From an uncultured Clostridia bacterium (lineage in GTDB: Bacteria > Bacillota > Clostridia > Oscillospirales > Acutalibacteraceae): a DNA stretch of 64,000 bases. The DNA lies in assembly GCA_944380855.1 (NCBI GenBank), contig CALWIW010000004.1, forward strand, positions 32,236 through 96,235. Reading direction: 5' to 3'. The position numbers were made by a program, and so were the translations under genes. Positions 24,438 through 32,293 of the stretch are shown here, piece by piece; within the stretch, counting starts at the first letter, position 1; the number at the start of each line of letters is the position of its first letter. The notes below the pieces were generated by a model. It was given only the letters and a program-made list of their open reading frames with translations. It did no database searches and had not been told where the DNA came from.

Positions 24438-25093
24438 AAGGACTGCTTATAAAGGATTTAAAGCTCATACTGAGCAATAAAGCTATGTTTTTAATTATAC
24501 TGGTGATTATGGGAATGATTGCCGTTACCGGTGTGTCTATAACTGCTTTTGTTACCTCATATATATCGCTTCTTTTTACAACAATGGTTGTTACAACAAT
24601 CAGCTATGACGATTACGACAGATGTATATCGTTTTTGATGACTCTTCCGGTGAGCCGTAAGGACTATGTAAGGGGAAAATATGTATTTGCTGTTATTGCC
24701 GAGCTTTGCGGAATTCTATTGTCAGTTGTTCTGAATATAGCAATAAATATGATTAAAAAAGGTCAAATGGATTATAATGAGCTGTTATTTTCGTGTGCTG
24801 TGATTTTTTTCATGATGCTTGTTTTTATATCCGTTTTACTACCCATTCAGCTTAAATTCGGAGGAGAACACGGAAGAGTGATTCTCTTTGCGGTGGTTAT
24901 TTTGAGCGTTGCAGGTGCTTTCGGAGTTAGTCAGCTTTTAAAAGCTTTGAATTTGGATTTAAACTGGCTTCTTGAAACTGTGATTCTTGGAAATGCAGTG
25001 ATGTCAGCAGTTATAAGCTTTTTTATAACCGGACTTCTTTTATGTCTTTCTTACGCAATAAGCAATCGTATAATGAAAAAACGTGAGCTTTGA
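24434..25093 (+). CDS. ABC-2 permease paired with the YtrB-like ATPase
   Basis: The 219-residue protein has about six membrane segments. It begins with a cytoplasmic GLLIKDLKLILSNK, then a hydrophobic helix, and contains the motif SYDDYDRCISFLMTLPVSRK typical of ABC2_membrane_5-like permeases (ATPase-contacting region), followed by DYVRGKYVF. It overlaps the ATPase gene by four bases. Together with regulator and ATPase it forms a compact three-gene operon; homologous systems respond to envelope stress, but the cargo is not readable. Confidence 0.88.
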   Translation: MKGLLIKDLKLILSNKAMFLIILVIMGMIAVTGVSITAFVTSYISLLFTTMVVTTISYDDYDRCISFLMTLPVSRKDYVRGKYVFAVIAELCGILLSVVLNIAINMIKKGQMDYNELLFSCAVIFFMMLVFISVLLPIQLKFGGEHGRVILFAVVILSVAGAFGVSQLLKALNLDLNWLLETVILGNAVMSAVISFFITGLLLCLSYAISNRIMKKREL

Positions 25094-25108
25094 TTTCGGA
25101 GATACGTT

Positions 25109-25189
25109 ATGGATAATATACTTTGCTGGATAGCAGGCGGTGTAATTGTTTTGGCTATAATAAGATACCTGCTTTATAAAAAAAGATAA
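25109..25189 (+). CDS. 26-residue single-span membrane protein
   Basis: An ATG 15 bases after the permease stop, with CGGAG about seven bases upstream, opens a frame of 26 codons: MDNILCWIAGGVIVLAII then RYLLYKKR. One hydrophobic helix followed by a basic tail would place the C terminus in the cytoplasm. It ends just before the operon terminator. Small membrane peptides of this kind often accompany ABC transporters. It is below normal gene-calling length and could be chance, but position, ribosome-binding site and topology all agree. Confidence 0.55.
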   Translation: MDNILCWIAGGVIVLAIIRYLLYKKR

Positions 25190-25194
25190 AAAAT

Positions 25195-25233
25195 AAACTG
25201 CCGGAAAATTTTTTACACTTTCCGGCAGTTTTA
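25195..25233 (+). terminator. Terminator of the GntR/ABC operon
   Basis: Arms AAACTGCCGGAAA and TTTCCGGCAGTTT are perfect, enclosing a T-rich loop, followed by TTAGC TTTT. Confidence 0.88.
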
Positions 25234-25245
25234 GCTTTTCTAAAA

Positions 25246-25446
25246 ACTATGAATAAACGGTTCCAAGTCAGAAAACAAACTTAACCCTGACATATGGTGT
25301 TTTTTAGATTGAACTACAATCACACCTTTAGTAGAGTAAACCACTCTCAGTCAGGAAAACAAAGTTAAACCCGCCGCATATAGGAGGTAATCCTCCAGAT
25401 GAACCTATCCAAGGCGGAAATAAAAAACAAGGCGGATATAAAAAAA
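25246..25446. repeat. Partial copy of the MITE-like element
   Basis: This region aligns with 22970-23157 in the same orientation, including the CTCAGTCAGGAAA, CCGCCGCAT, AGGAGGTAATCCTCCAGATG and CCAAGGCGGA segments. The left terminal repeat is missing. The right end is duplicated: CAAGGCGGAAATAAAAAA then CAAGGCGGATATAAAAAA. It stops at the stop codon of the convergent desulfoferrodoxin gene. Confidence 0.75.
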
Positions 25447-25827
25447 TTATTTGTCAGCTTTCCAGAGACCGTGGAGATTGCAGTATGCGAAAGCAGAGAT
25501 AACTTCGTCTGTGTCACAGAGAACAAATTCTGCCTTTGGCTCTGCACCCGGTTTAAGCTCTTTACGCTGGTTGCCCTCTTTTGTTTCGATGGAAATCCAC
25601 TCGATGAAATGTTCTTCGATCATTGGATGCGGAACTTTGCCGACTGTTACTGTTACTTTCTTACCGTCAACAGCGATAACAGGAACGTGCTTTTCTGTTG
25701 CAGCGTCTGTAGAACCCGGAATAATTTCCTTCATTTTCTCTCCGCAGCATACAACGGGAACGCCATTATCCTTTACAAATGCCACAATGTTTCCGCAGTG
25801 TTCACACTTAAAAAATCTTTGTTTCAT
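25447..25827 (-). CDS. dfx: Desulfoferrodoxin (superoxide reductase)
   Basis: The 126-residue class I desulfoferrodoxin has an N-terminal desulforedoxin domain binding iron through Cys8, Cys11, Cys27 and Cys28, and the superoxide reductase domain with iron ligands His47 (TEKHVPV), His67 (PHPM), His73 (EEHFIEW), Cys116 and His119 (CNLHGLW). It reduces superoxide to peroxide without making oxygen, a trait of anaerobes. It is monocistronic with its own promoter. The stop codon TAA is formed at the junction with the A/T tract of the neighbouring repeat copy. Confidence 0.97.
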   Translation of the reverse strand: MKQRFFKCEHCGNIVAFVKDNGVPVVCCGEKMKEIIPGSTDAATEKHVPVIAVDGKKVTVTVGKVPHPMIEEHFIEWISIETKEGNQRKELKPGAEPKAEFVLCDTDEVISAFAYCNLHGLWKADK

Positions 25828-25888
25828 AATAACCGTCTCCTTTTATTTTAAATTAATTATAAATTTGTTTTGATTGTTCTTTAAGCCT

Positions 25889-25917
25889 ATTATAGTTTAT
25901 TTATGTGAAGATTACAA
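25889..25917 (-). promoter_or_regulatory. Promoter of dfx
   Basis: On the minus strand TTGTAA (25917-25912), 17-base spacer, TATAAT (25894-25889). The untranslated leader is about 55 bases. Confidence 0.65.
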
Positions 25918-25988
25918 TAACTTTATGTGTATTTATTATTAAATTATGTGTATATTTTATTTTGAGGCTATACTGCTGTTTGTTCATG

Positions 25989-25997
25989 TGTTATAAT
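25989..25997 (+). promoter_or_regulatory. Extended -10 promoter upstream of the TIM-barrel-like gene
   Basis: TG, one base, TATAAT (25992-25997). I see no good -35 box at the right distance; the extended -10 may suffice. Confidence 0.45.
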
Positions 25998-26029
25998 AAA
26001 ATAAACATAAAAGTAAAAGGAGAATTAAT

Positions 26030-26965
26030 GTGGCTAAAAGAATTTTGAATATGGTTCCCCAGGAGCTTATAAATCTTACAAAGAATGAGTTTTTATCCGC
26101 TATAGCAGGAAGTGAGGGCAGAGTGCTTGCGGCTGAAACAATAGGAGTGACAATACCGTTGCTTACAGATGTTACAAACGCCGAGTTTGCCGCTTCCATG
26201 GGTGCGGATTTGATACTTTTAAATATGTTTGACGTGAGAACACCAAATATAATGGCTTTGCCGAAAGTAAAGCCGGAGGACACTGTGAGAGAGGTCAAAA
26301 GGCTTACGGGAAGAATGGTTGGAATAAACCTTGAGCCTGTTGACGATGAAGCTGCAAAGGAAAACGCAGAAACCTTATGGGAAATGAGTGCGGGAAGATA
26401 TGCAACCGCAGACAATGCAGAAATTGCCGCTGATATGGGTGTTGACATGATTGTCCTTACCGGCAATCCGGGAAACGGCGTAAGTAATAAGGCGATTGTA
26501 GATTCTCTGAAATCAATTTCCGAAAGAGTAGGGGACAGAATTGCTCTTGCCGCAGGAAAAATGCACGCTTCCGGTATTGTGGGAGAGGGCGGAGAAAATA
26601 TCATAACAAAAGATGATATTAAAAGTTTTGCCGAGGCGGGTGCCGATATTATTCTTCTGCCTGCACCGGGAACTGTTCCGGGAATTACTACAGAGTATAT
26701 CAGAGGACTTGTAAGCTATGCCCACAGCCTCGGAAAGCTCACAATAACATCTATCGGAACATCTCAGGAGGGTGCAGACACAGATACAATAAAAAGAATT
26801 GCCATTGAATGTAAAATGACCGGAACGGATATTCACCATATAGGCGATTCCGGTTATGTGGGAATGGCTCTCCCCGAGAATATCATGGCATACAGTGTTG
26901 TCATAAGAGGTATAAGACACACTTACCACAGAATGGCACAGTCACTTGCAAGAGTGAAAGAATAA
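26030..26965 (+). CDS. TIM-barrel-like protein of unknown function (DUF7916-like)
   Basis: The 311-residue soluble protein starts at a GTG with AAAGGAG seven bases upstream; the overlapping ATG two bases earlier is in another frame. The sequence repeats beta-alpha units with glycine/aspartate strand ends: NAEFAASMGADLILLNMFDV, AADMGVDMIVLTGNP, AEAGADIILLPAPGTVPG, TITSIGTSQEGADTDTIKRI, DIHHIGDSGYVGM. That pattern points to a TIM barrel with a phosphate-binding end. I recall similar proteins being annotated as DUF7916 or as haloacid-dehalogenase-like, but no catalytic motif of the latter is visible. Its function is unknown. Confidence 0.75.
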   Translation: MAKRILNMVPQELINLTKNEFLSAIAGSEGRVLAAETIGVTIPLLTDVTNAEFAASMGADLILLNMFDVRTPNIMALPKVKPEDTVREVKRLTGRMVGINLEPVDDEAAKENAETLWEMSAGRYATADNAEIAADMGVDMIVLTGNPGNGVSNKAIVDSLKSISERVGDRIALAAGKMHASGIVGEGGENIITKDDIKSFAEAGADIILLPAPGTVPGITTEYIRGLVSYAHSLGKLTITSIGTSQEGADTDTIKRIAIECKMTGTDIHHIGDSGYVGMALPENIMAYSVVIRGIRHTYHRMAQSLARVKE

Positions 26966-26993
26966 TTGATTTTTATTATGGAGGGGGAGACTG

Positions 26994-27554
26994 ATGAAAT
27001 GCTTATCTGAATTACCGCAAGGCTACAAAAAGATTTTATCTTTGGACTTGCAAAAGGATAAAAAACTTGCACTTAAAATAAATATAGCCTCTTTGGTTGT
27101 TGCCGCTGTTATGGGAATAATTGCTGGACTGGTTATTGCAAAAGAATATTTTCTGTATTTTGACATTGTAAAAATTATGATTATCTTTGCGAGCACGTTT
27201 GCCTACTTGGTATTGCATGAATTTGTTCATGGAATGGCAATGAAATCTTTTGGTTTAAAGACCGTTAAATATGGGTTTACGTTATTGTATGCATATGCGG
27301 GCAGCAAGGATTATTTTAAAAAAAATATGTATATTATTACTGCCCTGGCACCAATGGTGATTTGGGGAGTGGTGCTGGTGATACTTAATCTGATTTGCGG
27401 TATGGAATGGTTTTGGGTGATATACCTGATTCAGATTTATAATATCGCCGGTTCTGTCGGGGATATGTATGTTGTACATAAAGTTTCTAAAATGCCAAAA
27501 GATGTGCTTGTTTTGGACTCTGGAGTGTCCATGGAATTTTATTCAGCGGAATGA
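26994..27554 (+). CDS. DUF3267 membrane protein with HExxH motif
   Basis: The 186-residue membrane protein has about four hydrophobic segments and the zinc-binding motif HEFVHGMAMKSFG at the end of the second. It also carries the C-terminal NIAGSVGDMYVV segment typical of the DUF3267 family of putative zincin peptidases. This is the layout of small intramembrane metalloproteases, with the third ligand probably the aspartate in GSVGD. GGAGGGG lies nine bases before the ATG. It follows the TIM-barrel-like gene by 28 bases and may share its transcript. Substrate unknown. Confidence 0.85.
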   Translation: MKCLSELPQGYKKILSLDLQKDKKLALKINIASLVVAAVMGIIAGLVIAKEYFLYFDIVKIMIIFASTFAYLVLHEFVHGMAMKSFGLKTVKYGFTLLYAYAGSKDYFKKNMYIITALAPMVIWGVVLVILNLICGMEWFWVIYLIQIYNIAGSVGDMYVVHKVSKMPKDVLVLDSGVSMEFYSAE

Positions 27555-27567
27555 TTTATGTTTTGTA

Positions 27568-27596
27568 TTGACAAGGATATTTTTAAGGTTTATAAT
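27568..27596 (+). promoter_or_regulatory. Consensus promoter of the alaS T-box transcript
   Basis: TTGACA (27568-27573), 17-base spacer, TATAAT (27591-27596): perfect consensus. The transcript would begin near 27603, about 295 bases before alaS. Confidence 0.88.
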
Positions 27597-27602
27597 AAAC
27601 AG

Positions 27603-27845
27603 GTCGAATTGAAAATACAGCAAACGGCAAAGACGGAGTTAAATAACTTGTTTTCCGCAAAGAGAGAGAACGACAGGTGGAAAGTTCTTCGGAAGAGGGT
27701 TATGTGCCGCTCCTGAGCTTTCGGTGATGAGCCGAACGTAGTTCTGCGTTAAAGATTTCAAGGGGTCGTTTTAATTTTAAAACGGCAATTTGGGTGGTAC
27801 CGCAGGTTTATCTCCTGTCCCATGTTGGGGCAGGAGTTTTTTTGT
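27603..27845 (+). ncRNA. T-box leader riboswitch of alaS
   Basis: The leader carries the conserved T-box antiterminator sequence GGGTGGTACCGC (27792-27803) and a terminator with arms CTCCTGTCCC (27812-27821) and GGGGCAGGAG (27827-27836) followed by eight T. Upstream, stem I features are visible, including the AGAGAGAGAACGA region and a 3' strand with two alanine codons in a row, GCC and GCT (27706-27711), one of which is the likely specifier. Uncharged tRNA-Ala should stabilise the antiterminator and allow alaS transcription. Confidence 0.92.
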
Positions 27846-27896
27846 TTTTCAGTTTAATAAATTCAGATATAAAGAAATTTAAGGAGAGTAATAATT

Positions 27897-30530
27897 ATGC
27901 AGTGGACTGGACTTAACGAACTGAGAGAAAAGTTTCTTTCTTTCTTTGAAAGCAAGGGTCATTTAAGATTACCAAGTTTTTCTCTTATACCAAAGGATGA
28001 CAACAGCCTTTTGCTTATCAACAGCGGAATGGCTCCTATGAAAAAATATTTTACAGGTGAGGTTACACCTCCGAGAAAGCGTGTTACCACCTGTCAGAAA
28101 TGTATCAGAACTCCTGATATTGAGCGTGTTGGTATTACTGCCCGTCACGGAACTTATTTTGAGATGCTTGGAAACTTTTCTTTCGGAGATTACTTCAAGC
28201 ATGAAGCAACAGCCTGGGCATGGGAATTTTTCACCAAGGTTTTGGAAATGCCTGAGGAGCTTCTCTATGTTTCTATTTATGAAGATGACGACGAGGCTTT
28301 TGAAATCTGGACAAAGGAAGTTGGCGTTGACCCAAGCCATATTGTAAGAATGGGCAAAGAGGACAACTTCTGGGAGCACGGTTCAGGTCCATGCGGTCCT
28401 TGCTCTGAAATTTATTTCGACAGAGGTCCTAAAAAGGGCTGCGGCAGTCCCGACTGCCACGTTGGCTGTGAATGTGACAGATTTGTTGAGGTTTGGAACT
28501 TGGTATTTACTCAGTTTAACAACGACGGACACAACAACTACACACCTCTTGACCACCCGAATATTGATACAGGAATGGGACTTGAGCGTCTTGCCTGTGT
28601 AATGCAGGGTGTTGACAACCTGTTCTTGGTTGATACAGTTCAAAATATTATGAAGCACATCTCTGAGCTTACAGGGGTTAAGTACGGAGAGAGCGAAAAG
28701 AGCGATATTTCACTGCGTGTTATTACAGACCATATCAGAAGCACAACCTTTATGATTGGCGACGGAGTCATGCCGTCAAACGAGGGTAAGGGCTATGTTT
28801 TACGCAGACTTTTGAGAAGAGCCGCACGTCACGGCAGACTCCTGGGAGTGAAAGAGCCTTTCCTTTACAAGGTTTGCGAAACTGTAATTAAAGAAAACGA
28901 AAGTGCTTATCCTGAGCTTAGAGAAAAGCAGGAGTTTATCACAAAGCTTATAAAGGTTGAGGAAGAAAACTTTGCAAACACTGTTGAGCAGGGTCTTAAT
29001 ATGCTTCAAAGCATTATTGACCGAGGCGACGTTGAAACTCTTTCAGGTGAGGACAGCTTTAAACTTCACGATACTTTCGGTTTCCCGATTGACCTTACAA
29101 GAGAAATTCTTGAGGAAAAGGGAATTTCAGTTGATATCGACCGTTTCTATGAGCTTTTGGCAGAACAGAAAAAGCGTTCCCGTGATATGAGAAAAAATGC
29201 AGGTGCGGACGCTTGGATAAGCGAAAGCACAGACCTTTCAGATATTGCAAAGACAGAGTTTATCGGATACTGTGAAAATGAAACTCAGGCTGAAATTCTT
29301 GCTATTGTAAAAGACGGCGAGCGTGTAGAGGCTGTTGGCGAGGGCGAAAGTGCAATATTTGTTCTCAGCAAAACTCCTTTCTACGCAGAAAGCGGTGGAC
29401 AGATAGGCGACAGCGGTATAATCTGCGGAGAAGGTTTTGAAATTGAAATTTCCGATACAACTAAAGACCACGGCGGAATTTTCCTCCATGCAGGCGTTGT
29501 AAAGGCAGGCAGCGTGGCTGTGGGAATGTCAGCTGACGCTAAAATTGACGCTGTACGCCGTATGGACATAATGAGAAATCACACAGCCGCTCATCTGCTT
29601 CAGGCTGCTTTAAGAGAGGTTTTGGGAAATCATGTTGAGCAGGCAGGTCAGCTTGTAACAGACCACTCCGTAAGATTTGACTTTACACATTTTTCAGCTC
29701 CTACTGCTGCGGAGCTTATGGCTGTTGAAGCAAGAGTAAATGAAATTATTCTTTCAGGTGTTCCTGTAAATGTTATGGAAATGCCTATTGATGAGGCTAA
29801 GAAAATGGGAGCTATGGCACTTTTCGGTGAAAAATACGGCGATATTGTAAGAGTTGTAAAAGCAGGCGATTTTTCAACAGAGCTTTGCGGCGGTACCCAT
29901 GTTGATAACACAGCTAAAATCGGTTTGTTTAAAATCAGACAGGAAGGTTCTGTTGCCGCAGGTGTAAGACGTATTGAGGCTGTAACAGGTCACGGCGTTT
30001 TGAAAATGGTAGAAGATACAACAAATATGATTGCACAGGCGGCTATTGCTCTTAAAATTTCAAATCCTAAGGATGTTGTTGCAGGTGCGGAAAGAATTGC
30101 CGACGAGATGAAAGAGCAGGCAAGAAAAATTCAGGAACTCCGCGATAAGATAGCTGCAACTCAGATTAATTCTCTTATGGCAAAGAGCCAGCTTGAAAAA
30201 GGTGTAAGAATTATTTGTGCCGCTATGACTGACGTAACAGGCGACATGATTAAGGAAATGTGCGGAAAAGTTCTCGACATTGCACCGAAGGCGGTAATTG
30301 TTCTTGCAGGTATCAGCGACGGAAAGGTAACATTCGGTTGTGCCTGCGGAAAGGAAGCCAGAGATAAGGGAGCAAATGCAGGAAAGATTGTAAAGGCAGT
30401 TGCCCAGATTGCAGGAGGCAACGGCGGCGGAAAGCCTGATATTGCTATGGCAGGTGCTAAAGACCCGACAAAGGTTGACGAGGCTATTATGCAGGCAAAG
30501 TCAATTATTCTTGATATGATTAAAGAATAA
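27897..30530 (+). CDS. alaS: Alanine--tRNA ligase
   Basis: The 877-residue enzyme charges tRNA-Ala. The class II catalytic domain begins LREKFLSFFESKGHLRLPSF and includes motif 2 (TARHGTYFEMLGNFSFGDYF in its extended form) and motif 3 (GMGLERL). The editing domain has the zinc-binding HTAAHLL and CGGTHV motifs, and a C-terminal C-Ala region with glycine-rich GGNGGGKPDIAMAG is present. Length and order match bacterial AlaRS. The T-box leader upstream provides amino-acid-dependent control, and a strong terminator follows. Confidence 0.98.
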   Translation: MQWTGLNELREKFLSFFESKGHLRLPSFSLIPKDDNSLLLINSGMAPMKKYFTGEVTPPRKRVTTCQKCIRTPDIERVGITARHGTYFEMLGNFSFGDYFKHEATAWAWEFFTKVLEMPEELLYVSIYEDDDEAFEIWTKEVGVDPSHIVRMGKEDNFWEHGSGPCGPCSEIYFDRGPKKGCGSPDCHVGCECDRFVEVWNLVFTQFNNDGHNNYTPLDHPNIDTGMGLERLACVMQGVDNLFLVDTVQNIMKHISELTGVKYGESEKSDISLRVITDHIRSTTFMIGDGVMPSNEGKGYVLRRLLRRAARHGRLLGVKEPFLYKVCETVIKENESAYPELREKQEFITKLIKVEEENFANTVEQGLNMLQSIIDRGDVETLSGEDSFKLHDTFGFPIDLTREILEEKGISVDIDRFYELLAEQKKRSRDMRKNAGADAWISESTDLSDIAKTEFIGYCENETQAEILAIVKDGERVEAVGEGESAIFVLSKTPFYAESGGQIGDSGIICGEGFEIEISDTTKDHGGIFLHAGVVKAGSVAVGMSADAKIDAVRRMDIMRNHTAAHLLQAALREVLGNHVEQAGQLVTDHSVRFDFTHFSAPTAAELMAVEARVNEIILSGVPVNVMEMPIDEAKKMGAMALFGEKYGDIVRVVKAGDFSTELCGGTHVDNTAKIGLFKIRQEGSVAAGVRRIEAVTGHGVLKMVEDTTNMIAQAAIALKISNPKDVVAGAERIADEMKEQARKIQELRDKIAATQINSLMAKSQLEKGVRIICAAMTDVTGDMIKEMCGKVLDIAPKAVIVLAGISDGKVTFGCACGKEARDKGANAGKIVKAVAQIAGGNGGGKPDIAMAGAKDPTKVDEAIMQAKSIILDMIKE

Positions 30531-30556
30531 TAAAAGTATAGTCTTTGTTTTAAATT

Positions 30557-30600
30557 CCCCATGAAAATTTCTCCGGAGATTTTCATGGGGCTATTTTTTT
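30557..30600 (+). terminator. Terminator of alaS
   Basis: Arms CCCCATGAAAAT (30557-30568) and ATTTTCATGGGG (30579-30590) with extra inner pairing, followed by CTATTTTTTT. Confidence 0.9.
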
Positions 30601-30741
30601 ATTTAACATTGAAAATGTATTAAAAACCGTTAATTATACATTTATCCTTGGTTTTAGTGAAATTTTTCCACTTAATTATGCATAAAAGAAAAATTTATGT
30701 ATAATAAATATGTAAAAAAATTACAGAAGCAGTGTTTTATT

Positions 30742-32169
30742 ATGAAAAGAAAGATAAAAATTTCAGCGTCCATATTATTATGCATGGTTTTGTGCGTATG
30801 TATTTTTACTTTTCCTCAGTCAGTAAAAGCAGTGGAAATATACGACTACTCAAACTTTTGGGCTATGGGAAATGCAAAAATCTCTGTAGATACCGGAATT
30901 TATTGCAGTGCTTTTTCCGGTACAGTGGGTTACGGTGGTGTTATGTATCCTTATGGTTCTTCCTTTACTGTTTCGTGTGATTACAGAATATTTGCCGCCT
31001 GTGCCGCCGGAGGCCGATTTTTCTATTTTACCGAAATTTCCCCTGATTTTCCTGACTGCAATATTGTTGTTTATGATTCAAACAGCGGACTTTACGATAT
31101 ATTTGCAGTATCAAATCTTCATGTTTCTTCCAATGACTTAGTAGCCGCCGACAGCAGCGGTAATATTTATTTTGTTCCCTCAGATAACGGAAGTTTAGTA
31201 AAGTGCTTTGCAATGAGCGGGCGTCCTTGTGCCGAGATATCTTTGGGTGGTTCGGTTAATAAGCTTATAACTGCTGGAAACGGAAATGTTTTGGCTGTAT
31301 GTTCAAATGGTAATTATTTGATTAACAGCAGCGGAAGCTGTACATATGTGGGAGGAGGAAGCGATATCTTTCCAAGCGGAAACGGTTATTTTTCCAACGG
31401 CTCGGGAACAGTATATAACAGCTCTCTGAGCAGTGTTTATACAGGCTTAGGAATTGCTGTCTGTACTTCCGGCGGTTATGTTTATTACAGTGACGGAAAG
31501 CTTAATTGTGCGGACTATTCCGGAAAGCTATATGCAGCAGCGGATTGTATTGATAATGTGTCCCGTCTGTTTGCTATGGGAGATACGGTGATTACCTTTA
31601 ATGGTTCAGGTGTGTTTGACTTGTATACGGGAAATGACTTTTATGAATTGCAGGAGAATACAACCGAACCGCCTACACAGATTGTGACTGAGGAAATAAC
31701 AAGACCTGTGGAAACAACTTCCGAATCGCAGGAGCAAACAGAATACGAAAGTTCTGATACCATGTCGTCTAACGGCGAAATTGCGGTTGTATCGGACGTA
31801 TATGATTTTGATGAAAATATCAGGTATATATTAAACGTTTTTCCTTCGACAAAAGAATCAGAGTTTATAGGAAATTTTTCAATGAAAAACTGTGACTTTA
31901 TATTGCAGCGTGGAAACGATACAAATTTATACATAGCAAACGGTGATGTGATAAGTTTTGTTTCTGATAAGGGCAGTAAAACATACAGAATTGTGGTAAA
32001 CAAGGATTTTAACTGTGACGGAAAGTTTAACGGCAATGATGTTGATGCAATGGCGAATTTATTGTTGGTGGGCGGAAATATACAGCAATGGCAGCAGATG
32101 TGTGCAGATTCCGACAAGGACGGAAATATTGCCTTAAAGGATTTGTATGACTTGTACCTTAATTTATAA
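30742..32169 (+). CDS. Secreted protein with C-terminal dockerin
   Basis: From the ATG at 30742 the product has 475 residues: signal peptide (KRKIKISAS, hydrophobic core, cleavage after SVKA), a region of about 280 residues of repeated beta strands with DNG/SGN turns resembling a propeller (SGNIYFVPSDNGSLVKC), a Thr/Glu-rich linker, and a C-terminal dockerin with two calcium loops, DFNCDGKFNGND and DSDKDGNIALKD. Dockerins plug into cohesins of cellulosome-type scaffolds. The earlier ATG at 30697 overlaps a TATAAT-like box at 30700-30705 and is rejected. No ribosome-binding site is strong at either. No glycoside hydrolase motif is seen, so the catalytic or binding role is unknown. Confidence 0.75.
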   Translation: MKRKIKISASILLCMVLCVCIFTFPQSVKAVEIYDYSNFWAMGNAKISVDTGIYCSAFSGTVGYGGVMYPYGSSFTVSCDYRIFAACAAGGRFFYFTEISPDFPDCNIVVYDSNSGLYDIFAVSNLHVSSNDLVAADSSGNIYFVPSDNGSLVKCFAMSGRPCAEISLGGSVNKLITAGNGNVLAVCSNGNYLINSSGSCTYVGGGSDIFPSGNGYFSNGSGTVYNSSLSSVYTGLGIAVCTSGGYVYYSDGKLNCADYSGKLYAAADCIDNVSRLFAMGDTVITFNGSGVFDLYTGNDFYELQENTTEPPTQIVTEEITRPVETTSESQEQTEYESSDTMSSNGEIAVVSDVYDFDENIRYILNVFPSTKESEFIGNFSMKNCDFILQRGNDTNLYIANGDVISFVSDKGSKTYRIVVNKDFNCDGKFNGNDVDAMANLLLVGGNIQQWQQMCADSDKDGNIALKDLYDLYLNL

Positions 32170-32190
32170 TTATCCCCAATGATTTTTTAG

Positions 32191-32219
32191 TTGCATAAAC
32201 AGTTAAACAGTGATATAAT
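32191..32219 (+). promoter_or_regulatory. Promoter of glyA
   Basis: TTGCAT (32191-32196), 17-base spacer, TATAAT (32214-32219), with TG one base before the -10 box. Confidence 0.7.
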
Positions 32220-32293
32220 ATTGACTAAAGTTTTATTTTTTTAGAAGAATAAGAAAAGAATGAAAAATGTGAAAAAAGAAAAGAGGAATTTTA

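Noticed and set aside
25399-25873. Plus-strand frames over the desulfoferrodoxin gene
   Set aside because: Shadows of dfx, whose iron ligands are all in place on the minus strand; their start is the repeat's AGGAGG...ATG segment, which is part of a hairpin.
27969-28658. Several frames antisense to alaS
   Set aside because: No motifs or ribosome-binding sites, and alaS is intact over the whole interval.
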